A stretch of 64,000 nucleotides of DNA from Nitrospira moscoviensis (GTDB taxonomy: Bacteria > Nitrospirota > Nitrospiria > Nitrospirales > Nitrospiraceae). A program made the translations under genes and the position numbers. The notes beneath the pieces were generated by a model that saw only the letters and a program-made list of their open reading frames with translations, was not told where the DNA came from and did not search any database. This document shows, in pieces, positions 53,145 to 63,077 of the stretch. Within the stretch, counting starts at the first letter, position 1; each line of letters opens with the position of its first letter. The stretch spans positions 4,380,001-4,444,000 of the forward strand of contig NZ_CP011801.1 of the NCBI RefSeq assembly GCF_001273775.1, given 5' to 3'.

Positions 53145-54605
53145 GTGGGAGATAAGGACAAGAAGCTAACAACTAACGCAGGGGCGCCTGTCGTCGACAA
53201 TCAAAATGTCATGACGGCTGGCCCTCGGGGCCCTCAATTACTACAGGACGTCTGGTTTCTAGAAAAGCTTGGTCATTTCAACCGGGAAGTGATTCCTGAG
53301 CGGCGCATGCATGCCAAAGGGTCTGGTGCCTTTGGGACGTTCACGGTCACGCACAATGTGACCCGGTACACTCGCGCAAAACTATTTGCTCAGATTGGCA
53401 AGACCACAGAACTGTTCGCTCGTTTCACGACCGTGGCTGGCGAACGCGGCGCTGCGGACGCTGAACGCGATATCCGAGGGTTTGCCGTGAAGTTTTATAC
53501 GGAGGAGGGAAATTGGGATCTGGTGGGAAATAATACTCCCGTGTTCTTTCATCGGGACCCGCTCAAGTTCCCTGACCTTAACCACGCCGTCAAACGTGAC
53601 CCTCGTACAAACATGCGCAGCGCTAAGAACATGTGGGATTTTTGGACTTCCCTCCCAGAAGCCTTGCATCAAATTACAATCGTCATGAGTGAGCGCGGAA
53701 TTCCGGCGACCTATCGACACATGCACGGGTTTGGGAGCCATACGTTCAGTTTCATTAATGAACAAAGGGAGCGTCACTGGGTCAAGTTTCACTTTGTCTC
53801 ACAGCAAGGCATTCGTAATTTGACCGATGCAGAGGCAGAGGCCATGATCGGCAAAGACAGAGAGAGCCATCAACGGGACCTCTTTGAGAGTCTTGAAAAA
53901 GGCGATTTCCCGAAGTGGGCTATTAAGGTGCAGATCATGCCGGAGGGTGACACACGAAAGGTCTCGTATAATCCGTTTGATCTCACCAAAGTCTGGCCTC
54001 ACAAAGACTATCCGTTGATGGATGTGGGGACCATGGAGTTAAATCGTAACCCAGCCAATTTTTTCGCCGATGTTGAACAGTCAGCATTTAACCCGGCCAA
54101 CGTTCCTCCTGGGATCGGTTTTTCACCGGACAGAATGTTACAGGGGCGCCTTTTCGCGTACGGGGATGCCCAGCGGTATCGGCTAGGAGTCAATCACCAC
54201 CTGATCCCCGTTAATGCCCCTCGTTGCCCAGCCCATAGTTTCCACCGTGATGGCGCCATGCGAGTCGATGGCAATCATGGGGGGACTCTCAGCTATGAAC
54301 CCAACAGCGGTGGTGAGTGGCTGGAGCAGCCAGAATTCCGAGAGCCGGCGTTGAGTCTCGATGGTGCAGCGGATCACTGGAGCCATCGTGAGGACACGGA
54401 TTATTATTCGCAGCCGGCTGCGTTATTCCGCCTGATGAATTCTGCACAGCAAACCGCCCTGTTTGGGAATACGGCCCGTGCCATGGGGAACATTCCCAGA
54501 GAGATTAAGATCCGCCATATCGGTAACTGCTATAGGGCGGATCCTGCTTACGGGGAGGGAGTGGCTAAGGCGTTGGGCATCGCACTCTGCGAGGCGTTGC
54601 AATAG
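53145..54605 (+). CDS. katA: Heme catalase (small-subunit type)
   Basis: GTG 53,145, preceded by GGGAGGT, gives 486 residues. The distal His is in RRMHAKGSGAFG, the conserved RHMHGFGSHTFSFIN stretch is present, and the proximal heme ligand is the Tyr of LFAYGDAQRYRLG. Length fits clade-3 small-subunit catalases. It decomposes H2O2 and is presumably cytosolic, as no signal is visible. It belongs to a run msrB-catalase-DyP with modest spacing. Confidence 0.96.
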   Translation: MGDKDKKLTTNAGAPVVDNQNVMTAGPRGPQLLQDVWFLEKLGHFNREVIPERRMHAKGSGAFGTFTVTHNVTRYTRAKLFAQIGKTTELFARFTTVAGERGAADAERDIRGFAVKFYTEEGNWDLVGNNTPVFFHRDPLKFPDLNHAVKRDPRTNMRSAKNMWDFWTSLPEALHQITIVMSERGIPATYRHMHGFGSHTFSFINEQRERHWVKFHFVSQQGIRNLTDAEAEAMIGKDRESHQRDLFESLEKGDFPKWAIKVQIMPEGDTRKVSYNPFDLTKVWPHKDYPLMDVGTMELNRNPANFFADVEQSAFNPANVPPGIGFSPDRMLQGRLFAYGDAQRYRLGVNHHLIPVNAPRCPAHSFHRDGAMRVDGNHGGTLSYEPNSGGEWLEQPEFREPALSLDGAADHWSHREDTDYYSQPAALFRLMNSAQQTALFGNTARAMGNIPREIKIRHIGNCYRADPAYGEGVAKALGIALCEALQ

Positions 54606-54720
54606 TTCGTTCTTCCTCGGTCGGACACCTGGCCCCTGAGGAGAGCGCGTAGCGGATCCACGTGTTTTTGTAATAAACGATATGGCCGCTGTTTCCCAGG
54701 GCTAAGCCTGAGAGGGTTCC

Positions 54721-55605
54721 ATGAGTTTAATCCAGAAAGGTATCCTCGAGCCGGTGCCAGAACAGGCGCGATATCTGTTTTTTACTATGGCGCCGGGAGG
54801 CGATTTCACCAAGGCATTGGTGAATCTTCGTAAGTTCATCGACGGCAAGACGACTGTTGTGGGGATTGGCAACTGGCTTGTCGCTGCGTTGAATCGTGAG
54901 GTGCCTGGCCTTCGTCCATTTCCAGCCTTTTCTAAAACTGACATCAACATGTCTGCGACACCTGCAGCTCTCTGGTGTTGGGTTCGAGGAAACGACCGAG
55001 GAGAACTTTTCCATCAGACCCATGATATTGCCGGAAGTGTCTCTCCTGCTCTGCATTTATTCAGGGTGGTTGACGCTTTTCGATATCGTTCGGGATTTGA
55101 CCTACTTGGGTATGAGGATGGAACTGAGAATCCTGAAGGAACCGATGCGGTCAATGCCGCGGTAGCGAGCGGCCTTGGCCTCGGACTTGACGGCGGCAGT
55201 TACGTGGCTGTGCAACAGTGGGTCCATGACTTCAGCCGATTTCGAGGTCTGGACCCATCGAAGCAAGATGATGCTATCGGCCGTCGAAGGGATGACAACA
55301 GCGAGCTTCCTTTGGCGTCACAATCTGCGCACGTCAAACGGACCGCACAGGAAAGTTTTTCGCCGCCTGCGTTTATCGTGAGGCGATCGATGCCTTGGAT
55401 AGAAGATCAACAAGGGGGGCTCATGTTTGTGGCATTTGGCCGTACCTTTGACCCGTTTGAGGCTCTTCTAGGCAGAATGGCTGGTGCTGAAGATGGAATA
55501 ACGGATGCGCTGTTTACCTTCACTCGTCCGGTCTCGGGAGATTATTTCTGGTGCCCGCCGATGGAGAGCGGGCGCCTTGATTTGCGGGCGCTCGGCTTGC
55601 AGTAA
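54721..55605 (+). CDS. DyP-type heme peroxidase
   Basis: The 294-residue protein has the DyP hallmark GYEDGTENP with catalytic Asp133 and the proximal heme His204 in SAHVKR. An arginine-containing FIVRRSMPW and GLMFVAFGRTFDPFEALLGRM follow. No signal peptide or encapsulin-targeting tail is evident. It probably reduces H2O2 with small electron donors. Confidence 0.93.
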   Translation: MSLIQKGILEPVPEQARYLFFTMAPGGDFTKALVNLRKFIDGKTTVVGIGNWLVAALNREVPGLRPFPAFSKTDINMSATPAALWCWVRGNDRGELFHQTHDIAGSVSPALHLFRVVDAFRYRSGFDLLGYEDGTENPEGTDAVNAAVASGLGLGLDGGSYVAVQQWVHDFSRFRGLDPSKQDDAIGRRRDDNSELPLASQSAHVKRTAQESFSPPAFIVRRSMPWIEDQQGGLMFVAFGRTFDPFEALLGRMAGAEDGITDALFTFTRPVSGDYFWCPPMESGRLDLRALGLQ

Positions 55606-55627
55606 TTCCCCCTCCACGCTATTGGGG

Positions 55628-56251
55628 ATGCAAAAGAAAGCTGCCAACTTCTTGAACTCAGTCGTCGCGTGTGATGAATGCGATCTCGTCCAGCACCCCA
55701 TCCCTCTGCATGATGGAGGATGGGCGCTCTGTCGTGGGTGCGAAGGTCCGCTGTATTATCGTGCTCAAGGGGGCCTCGATCGCGCGTTCGCCTTTGCACT
55801 GGGCGCCCTGGTCTTGTTTCTTGTGGCCAACGCATATCCGATCATCGAATTGGAAATCCAGGGCAACAGAATCTCCTCCAGCCTCTACGGTGCGATCACA
55901 CAATTGTGGCATCAAGACATGAAGACACTCGCTGCGCTCATTGCCGCGACAACGATAGTCCTTCCTACCGTGGAGTTGGTCATCATGCTGTCGATTCTGT
56001 TTGCGTTGCGCCGCGGTGCTACCCCGGTAGGGATGTCCATGCTGCTTCGGCTCCTGCACGAAGTGCGGCCATGGAGCATGACGGAAGTATTCGTCTTGGC
56101 GGTACTGGTCTCGCTCGTGAAGTTGGCCCATATTGCCCATGTCGTCGTAGGTATTGCGCTGTGGTCATTCGGCGGCATGATGATATTGCTGATTGCCGCA
56201 GGCCAAGCGTTCAATCTCCAAGAGCTGTGGGAGCACGTGAATCCCGAATGA
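55628..56251 (+). CDS. pqiA: PqiA-family membrane protein, first half-size subunit
   Basis: ATG 55,628 gives 207 residues. The N-terminal zinc-ribbon-like cysteines (CDECDLVQ, CRGCEGPLYYR) precede about four membrane helices with the PqiA pattern LVANAYPIIELE and RPWSMTEVFVLAVLVSLVKL. E. coli PqiA is one protein with two such units; here they are two genes. It works with MCE proteins in intermembrane lipid transport and envelope stress. It overlaps the next gene by 4 bp (ATGA). Confidence 0.9.
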   Translation: MQKKAANFLNSVVACDECDLVQHPIPLHDGGWALCRGCEGPLYYRAQGGLDRAFAFALGALVLFLVANAYPIIELEIQGNRISSSLYGAITQLWHQDMKTLAALIAATTIVLPTVELVIMLSILFALRRGATPVGMSMLLRLLHEVRPWSMTEVFVLAVLVSLVKLAHIAHVVVGIALWSFGGMMILLIAAGQAFNLQELWEHVNPE

Positions 56252-56886
56252 CACCAGCCATCCCTACAGTGAAAGCGCTCGGGCTCTACTCCTGCCATAC
56301 CTGCGGCCTCATCTCGAGGCCATCGCAGCAGGGGGACTCTGATTGTGCCCGCTGTGGCACCCATCTGCGCCTGCGCAAGCCTCAAAGCGTCGCACGTGCT
56401 GCGGCCTTTCTTGTGGCAGCTTATATCCTATATGTACCCGCGAACGTCCTGCCACTCATGGAAACGGGTTCCTTGTTCGGCGCTCAGGAAAACACGATTG
56501 TGAGCGGCGTGATCTATCTCTGGACGTCCGGGGCATGGGCACTTGCCTCAGTGGTGTTCATCGCGAGTGTGTTGGTGCCGCTTTTGAAATTATTCGCACT
56601 GACGCTGCTGGTGGCGACGGCCTGGCGCCGGTCGACTTGGCGGCCTTATCTACGGGCCAAAGTCTATCGGATGGTCGAGCTCGTCGGCCGCTGGTCCATG
56701 CTCGACGTCTACGTGGTCGCCGTGCTCGTGGCTCTTGTGCAATTACAACCACTTGCGGCCATTTCGGCCGGGCCTGGCGCAATCGCCTTTGGGGCAGTTG
56801 TCGTACTCAGTATGCTGTCAGCCAGGGCATTCGACCCACGGCTGATTTGGGATCCTGTGCACGAAGCGAGAAGCCTTGATGACTAA
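56248..56886 (+). CDS. pqiA: PqiA-family membrane protein, second half-size subunit
   Basis: The 212-residue protein has CHTCGLIS and CARCGTHLR zinc-ribbon cysteines and four hydrophobic helices with VPANVLPLMETGSLFG and GRWSMLDVYVVAVLVALVQL. It corresponds to the second PqiA unit of the fused E. coli protein. It overlaps pqiB by 8 bp. Confidence 0.9.
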   Translation: MTPAIPTVKALGLYSCHTCGLISRPSQQGDSDCARCGTHLRLRKPQSVARAAAFLVAAYILYVPANVLPLMETGSLFGAQENTIVSGVIYLWTSGAWALASVVFIASVLVPLLKLFALTLLVATAWRRSTWRPYLRAKVYRMVELVGRWSMLDVYVVAVLVALVQLQPLAAISAGPGAIAFGAVVVLSMLSARAFDPRLIWDPVHEARSLDD

Positions 56887-58522
56887 CCGTCCACACGACA
56901 CCGCGATCCCAGAAATACCAGACGCCGTCGCTGCGCCAAAGGGGCGGTGGTATCTACACCTTGTCTGGCTCGTCCCTATTATCGCTGCCTTGATCGGAGG
57001 GTGGTTGGCGTTTAAGGCTATTTGGGATCAGGGACCAACCATTACCATCACGTTTCGAGCCGCCGAGGGGCTTGAGGCCAACAAAACAAAGATCAAATAC
57101 AAGGACGTCGACATTGGGGAAGTCAAACAAGTAATGATCAGTGAAGATTTGACACAGGTCATTGTCACCGCGGAGATGTCGAAACGGTTTTCTCCGTATC
57201 TGAGAGATGATACCCGGTTCTGGATCGTCAGACCGAGGATTGCCTTCGGCCAGGTTTCAGGAATTGGCACATTGTTCTCTGGCGCCTACATTGGGTTGGA
57301 TGTTGGGTCTTCCGCGGAGGCGAGAAGGGATTTTCAGGGCCTCGAAGCGCCCCCTGTTTTTACGGGCGATGTAGCCGGCAGACAATTCATCATCAAAGGG
57401 CCGGATCAAGGGTCAATCGATGTGGGGACATCGGTGTACCTTCGCAGAGTGCCTGTGGGACGGGTGTTAGCGGCCAACCTCGATCAAGATGGAGCAGGAG
57501 TCACACTTACTGTTTTTGTGGAGGCTCCGTACGATCGATTTGTTACCGAAAATACTCGATTTTGGAACGCGAGCGGGGTCGATGTCACGCTGGATTCGAC
57601 CGGGTTTATGGTCCAGACCCAATCCCTTGCCACCATCGTACTTGGCGGCATCGCATTTGAAACCCCCGACGGTACGGTGGCCATGGAGGAAGCCAAGGAA
57701 CATACGATTTTTCGCCTATTTGAAAATCGGGCGCAGGCGATGAAAGCGCCAGACAAGCAGGCTATCCGATTCGCCGCAAGCTTCACAGAATCTTTGCGTG
57801 GACTGACTGTTGGTTCTCCCGTCGAATTTCACGGTATTTCGGTTGGAGAAATCACGTCTATCGGAGCGGAGTACGATGCACACACCCAGACGTACCACTT
57901 TCCGGTCGAATTCTCCCTTCACCCCGATCGATTAGCCAGACATTTCAAGAACAACTTAATGCGAGAAGAAGATACTGGCTTGACTACAAAGGACAAAATA
58001 AACGCACTCGTAGAGCACGGGCTGCGCGCGCAATTGAATACGGGAAGCTTCCTCACGGGACAACTGTTTGTCGCGCTAGACTTTTTCCCTGACGTTGAAA
58101 AAGCTGCAGCGGACTGGACCAGGGACCCGCCTGAGCTACCGACCATTCCCGGTGGTCTTTCCGGAATTGAGCGAAACCTTTCGAACCTGGCTAAAAAGCT
58201 GGATAAGGTTCCGTTCGACGCGATCGCAACGGATGTCCGCCATACGCTCCTATCCATGCGCACCGCACTGCAGCGTACGGAGCACCTGGTGCAACGGGTT
58301 GACGAACAGCTTCTACCGACAGCGCTGGCAACTATCGCGGAATCTAAACAAGCGTTGCAGTCTGTGGAGCGCCTCACGGCATCCAATTCACCGCTCCAAC
58401 AGGATGCGCGGGAAGCGATGCGCCAGCTAGGGAGAGCCTCCCAATCTCTTCAGACGTTGGCTGATTATTTGGATCGCCACCCGGAAGCACTGATTCGCGG
58501 GAGAAAGGATGACAATCCATGA
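56879..58522 (+). CDS. pqiB: PqiB-like MCE-domain protein
   Basis: From ATG 56,879 the product is 547 residues. One N-terminal membrane helix (LVWLVPIIAALIGGWLAFKA) is followed by three MCE domains; examples are ITITFRAAEGLEANKTKIKY, QFIIKGPDQGSIDVGTSVYL and ESLRGLTVGSPVEFHGISVG. A C-terminal coiled coil (about 430-540) probably forms the periplasm-spanning needle. It is the core of a PqiABC-type lipid conduit. Confidence 0.93.
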   Translation: MTNRPHDTAIPEIPDAVAAPKGRWYLHLVWLVPIIAALIGGWLAFKAIWDQGPTITITFRAAEGLEANKTKIKYKDVDIGEVKQVMISEDLTQVIVTAEMSKRFSPYLRDDTRFWIVRPRIAFGQVSGIGTLFSGAYIGLDVGSSAEARRDFQGLEAPPVFTGDVAGRQFIIKGPDQGSIDVGTSVYLRRVPVGRVLAANLDQDGAGVTLTVFVEAPYDRFVTENTRFWNASGVDVTLDSTGFMVQTQSLATIVLGGIAFETPDGTVAMEEAKEHTIFRLFENRAQAMKAPDKQAIRFAASFTESLRGLTVGSPVEFHGISVGEITSIGAEYDAHTQTYHFPVEFSLHPDRLARHFKNNLMREEDTGLTTKDKINALVEHGLRAQLNTGSFLTGQLFVALDFFPDVEKAAADWTRDPPELPTIPGGLSGIERNLSNLAKKLDKVPFDAIATDVRHTLLSMRTALQRTEHLVQRVDEQLLPTALATIAESKQALQSVERLTASNSPLQQDAREAMRQLGRASQSLQTLADYLDRHPEALIRGRKDDNP

Positions 58523-59130
58523 GCCTTGTCCAGGCGCGACTTGCCATGGGGGTGGTTTTATCCGTGCTCATCGCGGGTTGCGGGGCCTCGCCTCCCATAC
58601 AGTATTACATGCTCAATAGCGTTGTTGTAACTGGAAAGGAACGCCCCCATCTTGCTCCGAATCTATCGGTCGGGCTTGGTCCGATCACGCTACCCGAGAT
58701 GATAGATCGCCCACAGCTCGTGGTGCGGACCAATACTAACCGCGTCGTCGTTGCCGACACCCATCGTTGGGCCGGGCTGCTTAAGAACGAAATTCCCCGA
58801 GTCATTGCGGAGAATCTTTCTCGGATACTTGGCTCTACGAACATTCGGTATTATCCTCAGCACGGATCGGACACGGCCGAAACTCGAATCTATGTCGACA
58901 TCCAGCGATTTGAGTCCGTCCTCGGTAAGGCCGCCACAATTGACGCCATTTGGACTATCCAACGGGCCGGTAGCACAGGACGACAGACCGATAGTGTGCA
59001 CGTTCAAGAATCTGTACCCGATGAGAGTTACGACGCTGTGGTTGCCGCGTATGGTCGGGCTGTTTTCGCTGTGAGTCAAGCCATTGCCTCAACTCTCCAG
59101 GCGGCTGAGGCGGCAAGCTCAACTCCTTGA
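58519..59130 (+). CDS. pqiC: PqiC-like outer-membrane lipoprotein
   Basis: The 203-residue protein has a signal with lipobox SVLIAGC (Cys21), then the YmbA/PqiC domain: PIQYYMLNSV, VGLGPITLPEMIDRPQLVVR and NEIPRVIAENLSRILG. It overlaps pqiB by 4 bp and would anchor the PqiB tunnel at the outer membrane. Confidence 0.9.
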   Translation: MSLVQARLAMGVVLSVLIAGCGASPPIQYYMLNSVVVTGKERPHLAPNLSVGLGPITLPEMIDRPQLVVRTNTNRVVVADTHRWAGLLKNEIPRVIAENLSRILGSTNIRYYPQHGSDTAETRIYVDIQRFESVLGKAATIDAIWTIQRAGSTGRQTDSVHVQESVPDESYDAVVAAYGRAVFAVSQAIASTLQAAEAASSTP

Positions 59131-59780
59131 AGTGAGTCGACATACTTAGGTTCACAGCAGTGGGCGAAGGGATTGGCAGTAAATGCCTGCGTGACACTCC
59201 CACAATTCCGTGTGGGGATCTTGTGAGTAGATGGCCGTTCATATGAGCCTGATTGATAAGGAATATTGAATGAATGCTCTAGAAGTCTTAGTCAACTACG
59301 GACCGTGGATACTATTCATTGTCGTATTTCTAGAACAAGCAGGGATTCCAATTCCTGCTATTCCTCTTTTGGTGACGGCAGGTGCTTTGGTAGGTGCCGG
59401 GAAAATGCATGTCGGTGTTGCGCTGCTGATTCCCCTCTTCGCCGCTGTCCTTCCCGATCTTGCCTGGTTTTACTTGGGGCGGTCGAGAGGGGGGAAAGTG
59501 TTGGGCCTTCTTTGCAAGGTGTCTCTCGAGCCTGATTCCTGCGTGAGGAGTTCGGAGAATCTGTTTCGACGCCATGGCACTCGCACGCTCCTGGTCGCGA
59601 AGTTCATCCCAGGCCTAAGCACCATTGCGCCTCCACTCGCGGGCATCGTCGGAATGTCAATTCCCATCTTCATCCTGTATGACACGGCTGGATCATTGTT
59701 GTGGATTGTGTATTCCGCTGAATCCGGCCACCGATTCCGAGCGAATCCGGCCACCCCTCGGAGCCCCGCGACGCAGGGCC

Positions 59781-60545
59781 TCAGTGGTCTGTCTTCAGTG
59801 GCCGACTTCCGTCCGATTTTGCCAGCCGTTTGCGCATCGATTCTCCTTTGAGCGTGATCTTATAGGCGTTGTGCACGAGCCGGTCAAGAATGGCATCGGC
59901 CAGCGTCGGCTCCCCGATCGCCGTATGCCAGTGATCGATCGGGAGTTGACTGGCCACGAGGGTGGCCCGCCGCCCGTGGCGATCATCAAGGAGTTCCAAC
60001 AGATCGCGGCGCTGTTCGTCAGTTAAGGGAGCCAGCCCCCAATCATCGAGGACCACGAGGTCCGTCTTCGCGAGACTCCGGAGCAGGCGCCCATAGCGGC
60101 CATCGCCTTTGGCCACCGCCAGCTCCCGGAAGAACCGCGGCAGTCGCAAATACAAGGCGGAGCAGCCCAGCCGGCAAGCCATCTGGGCCAACGCACAGGC
60201 CAGATACGTCTTGCCCGCGCCGGTGGGCCCCACAATCAACACATTGTCATGCTGACGAATCCACTGCCCCGTAGCCAGGGACGCGATGACGCTTTTCTCC
60301 AGCCCCCGCGGATGGCGATAATCGAGATCTTCCAAGGTGGCACTGCCGGGGAACCGGGCCTGGGCCAGCCGCCGCGCCAACCGGTGATTGTCCCGGACCG
60401 TGCACTCGCGATCGACGAGCAGCCCCAGTCGTTCCTCGAAGCTGAGCCGCTGCACCTCAGGCATCTCCAGTTGTTCCGCCAAAGCGGTGGCCATGCCGGT
60501 GAGCTTCATCGCCTCCAGCGCCGTGAGTGTGGGATGACGTAACAT
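59781..60545 (-). CDS. istB: IS21 family ATPase IstB (copy 2)
   Basis: The predicted protein is identical to IstB of copy 1 (254 residues, GPTGAGKT Walker A) and is coupled to istA by overlapping stop and start codons. Confidence 0.95.
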   Translation of the reverse strand: MLRHPTLTALEAMKLTGMATALAEQLEMPEVQRLSFEERLGLLVDRECTVRDNHRLARRLAQARFPGSATLEDLDYRHPRGLEKSVIASLATGQWIRQHDNVLIVGPTGAGKTYLACALAQMACRLGCSALYLRLPRFFRELAVAKGDGRYGRLLRSLAKTDLVVLDDWGLAPLTDEQRRDLLELLDDRHGRRATLVASQLPIDHWHTAIGEPTLADAILDRLVHNAYKITLKGESMRKRLAKSDGSRPLKTDH

Positions 60546-62104
60546 CAGAACCCTCCTTCCTGTTGATAATAGGTGGTGCCGCGCAGATGGTCGTGCGCAT
60601 GCGGGAGTGGGACCGTCGGAACCGGCTCGGGGAGCGGCTGCTGGTCGAGGCCGGTCTGTAAAATGGACTGCACGCTCTTATAGGTGAACGCCTCCAGCAC
60701 CTGCGCCCGCCGACAGGCGGCCTCCAACCGCGCTGCGCTGTACGTCCGCTCCAGGCGGAGAATCCCCAGACAGGAGCGATAGCCTTGTTCGGGATGCGGC
60801 CGCCGCGCCAGGAGTTCGGCCACGACGGTGCCGGTCGCGGGCCCGACGGTCTCCGCCCACTGGATCAGCCGGGAGGGCGACCACGCCAGATAGCGTTGGT
60901 GCGCCGAGGGGAGATGCGCGGTGACCGTGGTGTGGCGGCCGCGCTCGGCACTCCGCATATGGCTGGCCACCCGCTGCCCCTTGTAGAAACACTCGATGGT
61001 GGCCGCCGTGAGCCGGACATCCAGGGCCTGATGGACCAAGGCGGAGGGGACGCTGTAGTAGTGGCCCTCGACCTCAAGATGCGAATCGATATTCACTCGG
61101 GCGATCCGCCACTCGGCATAGACGTAGGGCTCGGTCGGCAGCGGCTGCAAGGCCGGCCGATCCACGGCCTCGAACTGGGACTGCCGACAGCCAGGGAGCT
61201 TTTTGAAGGGCCGGCGATTCAGCCGGTCCAAACAGGCGGCGATGGCCGTATTGAGCTCCGCCAGACTGAAGAAGGGGTGATGCCGCAGGCAGGCCAGGAT
61301 CCAGCGTTCGACGAGCAGCACGCCCGCTTCGACCTTGGCCTTGTCCCGCGGTTTGCGCACCCGCGCCGGGATTACCGCGACGCCGTAGTGCCGGGCCAGA
61401 TCGGCGTAGGTGGGGTTCAGCTCCGGTTCATACCGGCAGGCCTTGGTGACGCCGCTGCGTAAATTATCGGGCACGAGGATTTCCGGCACACCGCCCAAGA
61501 AGGCGAAGGCCCGGACATGCGAGCCGGTCCAATCGGGGAGCGTTTGGGTCCAGGTCGCCTCGGCATAGGTGTAGCTCGATGCACCAAGAACCGCGACAAA
61601 GATCTGGGCCTGTCGAATCGTCCCGGTCTGCCGATCCTGGACCGGCACGGTCTGGCCGGCATAATCGACGAAGAGTTTCTCGCCCGCCCGATGCTCCTGC
61701 CGCAGACACCGATCCAGGGTGGCGCGCCAGGCCCCGTAGAGATCACAAAAGCGGCTGTACTGATAGCCGTCGGGGTGCTGCGCTTTGTATTCCTGCCACA
61801 GCAGCGCCAGGGTCACGCCCTTGCGCGTCAATTCCTGATGCACCGTGGCCCAGTCCGGCATGGCCCGCGGCGGGCTGGTCGGCGAGGGGGCCGCCGGATA
61901 CAGCCGGGTTTCCAGCTGCGCGTCATCCAGCTCTTCCGGCAACGGCCAGGACAGCCCAGCCGCCGTGGCGCGATAGAGCGTTTCCGCCACCGTGCTGCGC
62001 GCCACCCCACAACTGGCCGCGACTTGTCGGTTGCTGAGCCCGCAAGCCCATTTGAGTCGCAATAGGTCTTTGATTTTTCGCATGGTCACTCGCTCCGCTG
62101 GCAT
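60545..62104 (-). CDS. istA: IS21 family transposase IstA (copy 2)
   Basis: It is identical to IstA of copy 1 (519 residues from ATG 62,104; DDE residues Asp147, Asp213, Glu259). The absence of differences between the copies suggests recent transposition. Confidence 0.95.
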   Translation of the reverse strand: MPAERVTMRKIKDLLRLKWACGLSNRQVAASCGVARSTVAETLYRATAAGLSWPLPEELDDAQLETRLYPAAPSPTSPPRAMPDWATVHQELTRKGVTLALLWQEYKAQHPDGYQYSRFCDLYGAWRATLDRCLRQEHRAGEKLFVDYAGQTVPVQDRQTGTIRQAQIFVAVLGASSYTYAEATWTQTLPDWTGSHVRAFAFLGGVPEILVPDNLRSGVTKACRYEPELNPTYADLARHYGVAVIPARVRKPRDKAKVEAGVLLVERWILACLRHHPFFSLAELNTAIAACLDRLNRRPFKKLPGCRQSQFEAVDRPALQPLPTEPYVYAEWRIARVNIDSHLEVEGHYYSVPSALVHQALDVRLTAATIECFYKGQRVASHMRSAERGRHTTVTAHLPSAHQRYLAWSPSRLIQWAETVGPATGTVVAELLARRPHPEQGYRSCLGILRLERTYSAARLEAACRRAQVLEAFTYKSVQSILQTGLDQQPLPEPVPTVPLPHAHDHLRGTTYYQQEGGF

Positions 62105-63077
62105 CAGTCCCTCCCCCCTAGTAAATGGAGGGGACACGATACCCAGGTTGAGGAGGACCTGTGTCGCGGGCGGCTCCGACAGGAGCCCGTGGCGGATCGC
62201 CGGCTTATTCCGAGGGATGTCGGCCACCGATTCCGAGGAGACTCGAAACAGTGGCCGACTTCCGGTCGGAATCAGTGGCCGCGTTCCGTCGGAATGGGTG
62301 GCCGACTTGCGTCGGAATCAGTGGCCGGCTTGGGTCGGAATACGCATTGTGGATCGCTATTTCCGAGGGAGTGGGATTCTTATTTAGCAATCAACTGGAG
62401 TCCATGATGGCTCTTTTCGATCAGGCTGGTGAATGGATCCTCGTCACTGCTCTCATCGGGATTGCCATTTTTATCGGGCACAAATTTCATCGTAGACAAC
62501 AGGTGTTGCGTGAACATCGGATGGCGAAGATTTCCACCGATGAATTGAAAGACATGATGGATGGCGGGCAGCCGGTCAAGATTATTGACGTCAGAAACCT
62601 CCTGTCGCGTGAGACGGACCCCGAAAGTATTCCGGGCGCCATACACTTGCTATTCGAAGAGATTGATCATCGCAAAGATGAGCTGCCGAGAGATCACGAG
62701 GTTATCCTGTACTGCACGTGCCCGAACGATATTTCCAGCGCCCGCACCGCATTAAAGCTGAAACAACACGGCATTCAACGTGTTCGGCCTCTTGAAGGGG
62801 GACTTGATGCGTGGAGAGAACGGAGGTACCCCACTGAGCGAATTGACCTCCCGAGACTGTAGGTTTATGTAGTGAGGCTCGGCCTGGATAGGGCGTGATC
62901 ATGAAAAGAGCAAGACAAGCTCTCTAACATACCCGGAGCCCGTAGGCCTCATCAGCTTGCAGGAGAACCAGGTATGCGATGGACATGGGTTGCCTGACAG
63001 AGCTCAAGATCCGGTACCTGTGCTGAGGGGAGGACCATCTCTTGGGTGAGGCACAACCAAGGACTCCATCTGTTTGA

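Larger units (their letters stand above)
59707..62346 (-). mobile_element. IS21-family element, copy 2 (2,640 bp)
   Basis: It has the same ends and content as copy 1, in the same orientation, 26.4 kb away. It is flanked by the 8-bp duplication TTGTGGAT (59,699-59,706 and 62,347-62,354), which differs from that of copy 1 and shows independent insertion. Confidence 0.95.
59270..62862 (+). pseudogene. DedA-rhodanese fusion gene interrupted by IS21 copy 2
   Basis: Excising the IS and one target duplication joins 59,270-59,706 to 62,355-62,862 into an intact 314-residue frame (LLWIAISEGVGFLF across the junction). The N-terminal part is a DedA-type membrane protein (FLEQAGIPIPAIPLLVTAGA, LVAKFIPGLSTIAPPLAG). 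The C-terminal part is a rhodanese domain with VKIIDVRNLL and a candidate active Cys in YCTCPNDISSA. The insertion lies in a membrane helix between the domains, so a full-length protein cannot be made. Confidence 0.88.

Noticed and set aside
33294..62346. Composite transposon bounded by the two IS21 copies
   Set aside because: Each copy has its own complete target duplication, so they inserted separately rather than moving as one unit.
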